A stretch of 64,000 bases of DNA, taken from positions 1 to 64,000 of the IMG/VR virus record IMGVR_UViG_3300025101_002824; one strand, written 5' to 3'. Position numbers and translations under genes: made by a program. The DNA comes from a virus. Shown here in pieces: positions 57,931-64,000 of the stretch. Within the stretch, counting starts at the first letter, position 1. Each line of letters starts with the position of its first letter. The notes under the pieces are model-generated. The model saw only the letters and a program-made list of their open reading frames with translations, had not been told where the DNA came from and did not search any database.

Positions 57931-59111
57931 TGGCGTATTTTAATCATGCTTACGTTAAAGGTATGTTAGCTACAGGTATAGAAGACCTGAAAGATCAAGC
58001 TACTACAGCCCTTGGCGCAGCAGAACTTGGTTTAGTTAATGCTGGGACCTACCAAACAGTAGTTTTCCCAACATCTGCATCAGCAGCAGCTATACCTGCT
58101 GAATTTATGTTAGTTCTTGGTAACTATAACCAAACAGACACACTTGGTAATAACCCTGCAAGAGGTGGTTATGCTGAGTCAATCAAAACAAAAGTTATTA
58201 AAAAAAATTATGTAAGAGCTCTTTGGAGTGCACCTTGTGTTACTACAGCTGCTGAATACATTGAAATTGAAATTCCTGATGGATGTTTCAAATGTGATGG
58301 ATCTACAGCTGATCAAAATCAATTAAGACTTGATATTAAAGGTGATGAAGCATTACGTTTCTTAAACAGATTTTCTTATGCTGTTTTAGATTACAGAGAG
58401 TGTTGTGCAAGTGGTACTGATGTTCCTGGTGCAACTGTTGTAACTGCATGGGTAGATAGAATTAATAAAGATCCTTTATTAAATCCATTTATGACTGCTT
58501 CAGCTGTAGCTGGTGGTTCTGGTAATAACAAGTTAAAGTTAGTTATTGACTATACTGCAACTTTCTTTGACAACTGTTCTTATGATACAAGAGATCATTA
58601 TGGAGTTGCTCCATTAAGAGTTTCTGCATCTCCAGTAGATGATGATGGTAATGCATGTACAAACACATGTATGACTGCTGCTGTATCTGGTGTAGCTGTT
58701 TCTAACTTTGGTGAAAAGGAAGCATTTGCAATTGCTGTTAAGAAAGAAACTACAGGAGAACAAGTTATTGAATATCTTATTCTTGATGGTAGATACAGAC
58801 AAGATGGTGGTTGGAATCAAGGTAATAAAGATTCTGCTAGAATTAGAGAAATTCAACACGGAGATGAATTACTTAAATGTGGTGCTGCTTTAGTTGATAG
58901 AAGTGCATTCTACAAAGTTTATTACATACAACATACAGTGCCTAGATTTAACAATCCAACTGGAGTATTTGATAATGATCAATATTTATATAAAATATTT
59001 GTTCCTTGTTTAAGTGGAGCAGATCCTCATCCAAATATTGCAAAAATGGAACACTTAATGGGTTCTATAGCTGCTGCAAGTGGTGTAACATACACTGAGT
59101 ATGCTGTATAA
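57930..59111 (+). CDS. Abundant structural protein, major tail protein candidate
   Basis: 393 residues. Beta-rich with several Cys (APCVTTAAEYIEIEIPDGC, RECCASGTDVPG, NACTNTCMTAAV) and a C-terminal EIQHGDELLKCGAALV. It has its own strong ribosome site and a terminator behind it, signs of a highly made virion protein such as a tail tube or second capsid-shell protein. No family recognised, so the exact role is open. Confidence 0.68.
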   Translation: MAYFNHAYVKGMLATGIEDLKDQATTALGAAELGLVNAGTYQTVVFPTSASAAAIPAEFMLVLGNYNQTDTLGNNPARGGYAESIKTKVIKKNYVRALWSAPCVTTAAEYIEIEIPDGCFKCDGSTADQNQLRLDIKGDEALRFLNRFSYAVLDYRECCASGTDVPGATVVTAWVDRINKDPLLNPFMTASAVAGGSGNNKLKLVIDYTATFFDNCSYDTRDHYGVAPLRVSASPVDDDGNACTNTCMTAAVSGVAVSNFGEKEAFAIAVKKETTGEQVIEYLILDGRYRQDGGWNQGNKDSARIREIQHGDELLKCGAALVDRSAFYKVYYIQHTVPRFNNPTGVFDNDQYLYKIFVPCLSGADPHPNIAKMEHLMGSIAAASGVTYTEYAV

Positions 59112-59138
59112 TTAATATTTAGTTAGTATTTATTAAAA

Positions 59139-59172
59139 AGGGCAGGTGAAATATTCCTGCTCTTTTTTTTTT
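59139..59172 (+). terminator. Rho-independent terminator
   Basis: GGGCAGG and CCTGCTC pair (7 bp with a G-T) around TGAAATATT, followed by a run of more than eight T. It lies about 25 bases after the stop of the abundant structural gene. The remaining bases up to 59238 hold a possible -7 box (TAATTTTG, 59185-59192). Confidence 0.88.
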
Positions 59173-59238
59173 CTTTTTATTAATTAATTTTGTATATTAT
59201 TAATAGATACTCTTTGTATTTAAGACTAAAATAAAATT

Positions 59239-59784
59239 ATGGCAGCTAAACACATATTAAGCTTAGAAGTTTTACCTGTATCAAATCCTGAAGTACTCAG
59301 TATTAAAGATACTAGTACATATGCAAAAAATATAAAAATAGATTGTCCTGAATTATTAGTTACAGTTCCAGGATTTAATAGACCTGCACTTATTAAAGTA
59401 ACAGAAGGATTTGATCTAACAATTAATGCTTGTGCATTAAATGTACAAACAAAAAACTGTAATAATACAAGAGTTATTATACCAGATGGATTATATATTA
59501 TAAGGTATCAAGTTAGTCCTCATGACAAAGCTTATGTAGAGTATAATCATTTAAGAATCACAAACATAATGAATCAATACTATGATAAAATGTGTTTACT
59601 TGATATAACTCCTTGTGAGCCATCATATGATAGAAAAAAATTACTTGATCAATTAAGTGATATAAAAGTATATATAGATGCTGCAAAAGCTAAAGTAGAA
59701 TATGCAGCTAATCCCCAGGCAGGCTTAGAGTTATTTAATTTTGCAAAAAAGAAATTAGATAAAATAACTTGTCCAACATGTTAA
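59239..59784 (+). CDS. Unknown tail-region protein
   Basis: 181 residues. The first ~125 residues look like a beta domain (LSLEVLPVSNPEVLSIKDTS, IIPDGLYIIRYQVSPHDKAY); then helix RKKLLDQLSDIKVYIDAAKA and a closing CPTC. The layout of an Ig-like strand domain plus helix occurs in small tail or fibre-attachment proteins. Starts in the AAATTATGG context. Family not recognised. Confidence 0.68.
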   Translation: MAAKHILSLEVLPVSNPEVLSIKDTSTYAKNIKIDCPELLVTVPGFNRPALIKVTEGFDLTINACALNVQTKNCNNTRVIIPDGLYIIRYQVSPHDKAYVEYNHLRITNIMNQYYDKMCLLDITPCEPSYDRKKLLDQLSDIKVYIDAAKAKVEYAANPQAGLELFNFAKKKLDKITCPTC

Positions 59785-59802
59785 CCAATAAACCAAATAA
59801 AT

Positions 59803-59943
59803 ATGGCAGCAAATTGTACACATTGTAAACGAGCAATAGGATGCGGATGTCAACAAACAACTGCATCTGATGGAAAAATTGTTTGCAAAACCTGTGAAAA
59901 AGCTTATGAAGCAGCATTAGAAGCAGGATTAGTTAAAAAATAA
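59803..59943 (+). CDS. 46-residue mini zinc-binding protein
   Basis: Contains CTHCKRAIGCGCQQTTASDG followed by IVCKTCEKAYEAAL: CxxC, CGC, CxxC, enough for one or two zinc ions. It fills the gap between two genes, with the stop 2 bases before the next ATG. Function unknown; may be needed to assemble the Cys-rich adhesin encoded next (inference). Confidence 0.62.
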   Translation: MAANCTHCKRAIGCGCQQTTASDGKIVCKTCEKAYEAALEAGLVKK

Positions 59944-59945
59944 GG

Positions 59946-62900
59946 ATGGAATCAAATTGTAATAAAAAAGATACTACTATACAAAAAATCCAGACTGAAC
60001 GTGGATTTGCTGATGAGATATTTAAAAAATATAGATATGAAAGATATGGTGTAGGTACTTGTTGTGGTTCCAATCTTCCTTCTTATATAAAAGATAAATA
60101 CCTTTGTGATTTTCAAGATTCTAAAGTTACACAATATGATTCTATAAAAACTGTAGTAACAAAATATGATCCTCCAGCAACTGGTGCTAAAGATGATGCT
60201 AATAGACCTGGATGGGTTGATGCAGCTTGTGGTATGGCACAAGGTGATATAGAAGTTTATTTTTATTATGATGCAACATCATTAGGTTTAACACAAGTAC
60301 AAGCTGCTTATAATGCAGCTAAAGATTGGATTGAAGTAGTAAAAGCTGAAGCAAATCAACCAGGAGATCCTGATTCATGTAATGGCGGCATAAGTGCAAG
60401 TGTAAAAGATTATCATACAACAGTATTTGGAGAAAGATGGCTTGATTGGGCTACATCATCAATGACTGGTATGTTTCAAAATTCAGGAAGTTGTGGTGGT
60501 AATGCTACTATAGATGTAAATGGTGTTCCATGTGCATCAAACAGTGCTGTAACAGGAACACCTGTAAATGTTGATGCAAATCCTAACAGAAACTTTGGTA
60601 CTAACGATTGTAATAGTGCTGCAGATTCAGTATTTCCATGGTCTGTAAATAATACTAATAAATTTTGGGCTATATTAAAATGGGCTCAAAGTAATGGTGT
60701 AATTATGCATAATGGTGGACCGGCAGGTGTTGATGTAACAGCATCAGTATTACCTGTAGCTCAAGGAGGTAACGGAGGAACTGATACTAGTGGTGGAGTT
60801 TTTGCTGGTGTTACTTCAATAGGTATGCCTCCTATTGCAAGCAAACAAAACTTATTAGTTGTAACATTTTTAGATGAAGCTACTTCAACCACTCATCATC
60901 AACCATATCATGGTAAAGGTGATCCAGCAACTTGGAATAATGCTACAGATGGATCAGGAACTGTAACTCCTTGTTGGGCAGCAGATCATACACAATTCAT
61001 TCAAACAAGAAATATTTGGATGGCTGGAATGGCAGATAGAAAATCTGATTTTTATATGTATCCATCTGCACCATCTAATCCTGGACCAGCACATCATCCT
61101 TTACCATTACATGTATTAGGAGCTATTACATCAGGTGATAAAACTCCAGCTGATGGTACATTAACTACAGCACCATTTAATACATTAGGACCATTAACAC
61201 CAATTCAAACATCTAATCCATATTTTGCTCAAGGATATGGTGCATTAGATCAACATGGATGGGGAACAAATGTATTTGAAGGAGTATTTCAAGCTGAAAC
61301 TTTTCAAAATGATTTAGATGCATTTGTAGATTTAGAAAATTGTAATGACTCAGAATGTTTTCTATTTGTTGTAAAAGACCAAAATGGTAATCCTATTAGT
61401 TGTCATCCAATAACAATAAATGGTGGCGTTGTTGGAGAAACAAATGAAAATGGATTTTTAAGATGGTGTGTAAATAATGCATCAGTTAACACAAGACACA
61501 TATTAGATTTATGTACATGTTTAACTACTACAGGTGGATGTAAATCTCAAAAGGTTTCTATGACCATAACAGATAAATGTAAATTTACTGCATGTGATGT
61601 AACACCTTTTCAAGCATGTGAAGAACCAGCTGAAACAACATCTTCTGGTAATTTATTAAAAGGTTGTACTGATCCTAATGCAGATAATTATAATCCAAAC
61701 GCAACTGTAGATGATGGATCATGTAAGTTTTGTGAATCTTTTACTATAACAACAGGAAGTATAGGTGATGCTACAGAAAATAATGACACTCCTCCTGTAT
61801 GTCAAAATGATGGTTTTATAAATATTATAGTAGCAGGAGGAACGCCACCATATACATTCCAATGGACTGGACCAAGTGGATATACAGCAACTACACAAAA
61901 TATAACAGGTATATGTGGAGGTGTATATAATGTTTTTGTTACAGATAGTGCTACTAATCCATGTACAGAAGCTGCATCTTTCTTTATTGATCAACCACAA
62001 TCAAGAATTTATGGTTGTATGGATGCTACTGCTTGTAATTATAATTCTTCTGCTACACATAGTGATAATTCATGTTTATTCTCTGGTTGTACTGATTCTT
62101 CTGCAACTAATTATGATCCTACTGCAACAGCAGATTGTAATTGTAATCCACCATCATCTCCTTTGTATCAAAATGATGTAGGTTGGGATAGCTGTTGTAC
62201 AGCATGTGTAGATGGATGTATGGATCCAAATGCAAACAATTTTAATTCTGCTGCTACTTGTGATGATGGTTCCTGTACATATAATTATTCATGTATTCAA
62301 ACAGGAAGTCCTGGATTTAATAGTTGTGATGGATATACAAATATAGGTACATTTTCAAATTCATCTCAAGCTTTAAACTTTTATACTGATCCAGCAAATG
62401 GATTTACACATTTACCAATAAATTCTATTGTGCATTCATTAACTGGTGTTGCACCTCAACCAGGACAATGTGTTGATGCAAATGGTAATATAATAAAATT
62501 TAATGGCGGAATATTCTTTACTATGAGTGATATAGCTGGTACATCATGTCCTCATGATGATTGGCCTCTTTCATGGACAGCTGCTGGTTTACTTCCAGAT
62601 GCAAATAGTACTACACAAAGAACATTTATTACAGAAAGTTGGGATGATGTTTTAAATTATCTTCAAGATACACTTGCTCAAGGTCAACAGTATGTTGATT
62701 GGTCAAATAGTTTTATAACTTCATTTAATAGTTTAACATATCAAGATATAGCTACTATTCTTCAAGCATCACAAGGTACATTATACACTGGACCAGGTCA
62801 ACCTGCATTACAGAATCTTCTTTATCCTGAATGTCAATATAGAAGAATTTTACCATCATCTGCTGCTGGTCCATGTACTTGTCTTGGAACAACTCAAACA

Positions 62901-64000
62901 TGTACTTGTACTGAAATGACAGATGGTACAGGTATTTATCCAACTATACAAGATTGTCAAAATAGTCCAACAGAATGCTGTAATACAAGTATAGGACCTA
63001 AATTTGTTTGTGTACCAGGAAATATAACAAATAGTTGTAGTAATAAAACATTAGCATCACCTAATGTTATTAGCCTTACTCCTAATTTAAATGATAATTT
63101 AGCTCAAGAATGGACATCTTCAAATATTTATTGGCCTGTAGTTCCTGTAGATGGATTCTATTTTAAAATAGATAATAATGCAGGAGGTAGTTGTTTTGCA
63201 TTAATAAATGAAGCGCAAGCTTATATAACAAAACTTTCAGTTGATTTTGATGATCCACAACCTGTAATACAACCACAATCATATACTATACAAACTGGTG
63301 GTGACTCATGGGCAATAGTTCAAAATGCTCTATTTAATGCTGGTTATAATGGTACTACATATCCTGATTTATCAAACGCTGATTGGAATACTGCTAAAAT
63401 AATAACTGCTCAAAGTCAACCAGGAGCTTGGTCATTTAGAGCTTTTATGTCTTTATGTAATTGTACTAATGATGGTAATTGTGATTGTATTGAAGATCAA
63501 ACAGGACAGTATAATGATTATGCAAGCTGTATTCAAGATTGTTGTGATAGTCAATTAACATATGGTTGTACTGATCCAAACGCAATAAACTATGATCCTA
63601 ATGTTCAAATTGATGATTCTACATGTTTATACTGTGATGATTTAAATGCTCAAGGTGTACCAACACCTATTCATGATGCTACTTTTACTGATTATGTAGA
63701 TCCTACACCTTCTAATGCATCAAACGGTTCAGTATTAGTTAATTTTGCTGTATCAGTAAATACAGGTACTAATTTAAATGTTTTAGTATATGATTCTCAA
63801 GCTAATCTTGTTCAAACTAATTTAATTCCTGGTGGTGCTACAAGTTATCTTATTACAGGATTACCAACAGACAATTATACAATAGTTTTAGAATGGATAA
63901 AGACTGTTGGAGGAAGTACAATAATCATGTGTTCAGAAAATTATTCAATATTTATTGGAAATCCAGGTGGAGCATTATTATGGGAATGTGTACCAAATTA
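59946..64000 (+). CDS. Giant Cys-rich tail adhesin with SprB-like and DGSC repeats (3' partial)
   Basis: The frame is open from ATG 59946 to the window end: over 1350 codons, end missing. The N-terminal ~470 residues (YERYGVGTCCGSNLPSYI, PLPLHVLGAITSG) look like a tail-base or tip domain. From codon ~575 it carries GC[TM]D...DDGSC repeats at ~61666, 62011, 62087, 62217 and 63562. One SprB-like repeat lies at ~61795-62000: CQNDGFINIIVAGGTPPYTF and GICGGVYNVFVTD. These are gliding-adhesin building blocks of Bacteroidota. Likely a receptor-binding or tail-tip giant protein. Earlier regions are rich in Cys pairs. It resembles the repeat part of the gene at 1-1965. Confidence 0.78.
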   Translation, partial: MESNCNKKDTTIQKIQTERGFADEIFKKYRYERYGVGTCCGSNLPSYIKDKYLCDFQDSKVTQYDSIKTVVTKYDPPATGAKDDANRPGWVDAACGMAQGDIEVYFYYDATSLGLTQVQAAYNAAKDWIEVVKAEANQPGDPDSCNGGISASVKDYHTTVFGERWLDWATSSMTGMFQNSGSCGGNATIDVNGVPCASNSAVTGTPVNVDANPNRNFGTNDCNSAADSVFPWSVNNTNKFWAILKWAQSNGVIMHNGGPAGVDVTASVLPVAQGGNGGTDTSGGVFAGVTSIGMPPIASKQNLLVVTFLDEATSTTHHQPYHGKGDPATWNNATDGSGTVTPCWAADHTQFIQTRNIWMAGMADRKSDFYMYPSAPSNPGPAHHPLPLHVLGAITSGDKTPADGTLTTAPFNTLGPLTPIQTSNPYFAQGYGALDQHGWGTNVFEGVFQAETFQNDLDAFVDLENCNDSECFLFVVKDQNGNPISCHPITINGGVVGETNENGFLRWCVNNASVNTRHILDLCTCLTTTGGCKSQKVSMTITDKCKFTACDVTPFQACEEPAETTSSGNLLKGCTDPNADNYNPNATVDDGSCKFCESFTITTGSIGDATENNDTPPVCQNDGFINIIVAGGTPPYTFQWTGPSGYTATTQNITGICGGVYNVFVTDSATNPCTEAASFFIDQPQSRIYGCMDATACNYNSSATHSDNSCLFSGCTDSSATNYDPTATADCNCNPPSSPLYQNDVGWDSCCTACVDGCMDPNANNFNSAATCDDGSCTYNYSCIQTGSPGFNSCDGYTNIGTFSNSSQALNFYTDPANGFTHLPINSIVHSLTGVAPQPGQCVDANGNIIKFNGGIFFTMSDIAGTSCPHDDWPLSWTAAGLLPDANSTTQRTFITESWDDVLNYLQDTLAQGQQYVDWSNSFITSFNSLTYQDIATILQASQGTLYTGPGQPALQNLLYPECQYRRILPSSAAGPCTCLGTTQTCTCTEMTDGTGIYPTIQDCQNSPTECCNTSIGPKFVCVPGNITNSCSNKTLASPNVISLTPNLNDNLAQEWTSSNIYWPVVPVDGFYFKIDNNAGGSCFALINEAQAYITKLSVDFDDPQPVIQPQSYTIQTGGDSWAIVQNALFNAGYNGTTYPDLSNADWNTAKIITAQSQPGAWSFRAFMSLCNCTNDGNCDCIEDQTGQYNDYASCIQDCCDSQLTYGCTDPNAINYDPNVQIDDSTCLYCDDLNAQGVPTPIHDATFTDYVDPTPSNASNGSVLVNFAVSVNTGTNLNVLVYDSQANLVQTNLIPGGATSYLITGLPTDNYTIVLEWIKTVGGSTIIMCSENYSIFIGNPGGALLWECVPN

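Noticed and set aside
62755-62943. Minus-strand ORFs inside the terminal giant gene
   Set aside because: They lie opposite an intact frame with clear protein repeats. No promoter or start signal.
1-64000. Alternative genetic code (TAG reassigned), as in some crAss-like phages
   Set aside because: All long genes are intact under the standard code and several genes end at TAG in tight operons (for example 7725, 8102, 46928, 52802), so TAG works as a stop.
1-64000. CRISPR array or insertion sequence
   Set aside because: No regularly spaced direct repeats with unique spacers and no transposase or terminal inverted repeats were seen. The tandem repeat at 716-1569 is coding and diverged.
1-64000. 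The two giant repeat genes at the window edges being one gene in a circular genome
   Set aside because: Joining base 64000 directly to base 1 creates TAG in frame, so direct circular continuity of this window is not supported. More sequence must lie between.

Overview
The window looks like most of the genome of a tailed double-stranded DNA phage infecting a Bacteroidota host, probably a marine flavobacterium. The phage assignment rests on a large terminase, portal, scaffold-like protein, major capsid protein, holins, tail-fibre-type proteins and a nearly complete phage replication module. The host inference rests on Bacteroidota promoters (TTTG, 17-21 nt, TAnnTTTG), the near absence of Shine-Dalgarno sites (most starts read AATTATG), a type IX secretion (T9SS) sorting domain, SprB-like and GC[TM]D...DGSC repeats, and very AT-rich codon use. 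No integrase or lysogeny repressor was recognised. The lineage (for example crAss-like versus another group) cannot be fixed by eye.

Layout. (1) 1-8996, plus strand: end of a giant repeat adhesin with a T9SS sorting domain, lectin-like and fibre proteins, an outer-membrane-protein-like lipoprotein, a cassette of tiny basic proteins, holin candidates, a 22-residue CDGSH-like peptide and a nuclease. (2) 8993-34625, almost all minus strand: the early and replication region. It holds a radical-SAM-like protein, tRNA-Arg(UCU), a DUF1599-like and a DUF932-like protein, family B DNA polymerase, PD-(D/E)XK nuclease, a MoxR AAA ATPase with a VWA metallopeptidase and two related partner proteins, RusA-like resolvase, DnaG-like primase, SSB-like protein, Sak4-like ATPase, DnaB helicase, a DnaA-like initiator, SF2 helicase, an HNH protein and many small unknowns. 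One plus-strand gene (26802-27287) sits inside it behind a divergent promoter. (3) 34626-64000, plus strand: a 2737-residue polyvalent protein (caspase-fold-like, lysozyme and zincin domains), PhoH, an L,D-transpeptidase-like protein, an HU-like protein, a second PD-(D/E)XK nuclease, GroES, terminase, portal, scaffold, capsid, connector and tail genes, and another giant Cys-rich adhesin running off the window end.

How the parts work together. The leftward block supplies origin recognition, helicase loading, priming, synthesis and recombination. The polymerase ends in QLNLF, a match to the bacterial sliding-clamp-binding motif, which suggests it uses the host clamp. The rightward block builds the particle, helped by a phage GroES, and carries a multidomain protein whose modules are separated by a recurrent [AL]Q-type motif. 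The surface proteins at both window edges borrow host adhesin building blocks.

The strongest candidates for something undescribed are the 2737-residue modular protein with its recurring boundary motif and two protease-like folds, the phage-encoded T9SS sorting domain beside an outer-membrane-type protein, and the MoxR-VWA cassette with two related partner proteins.
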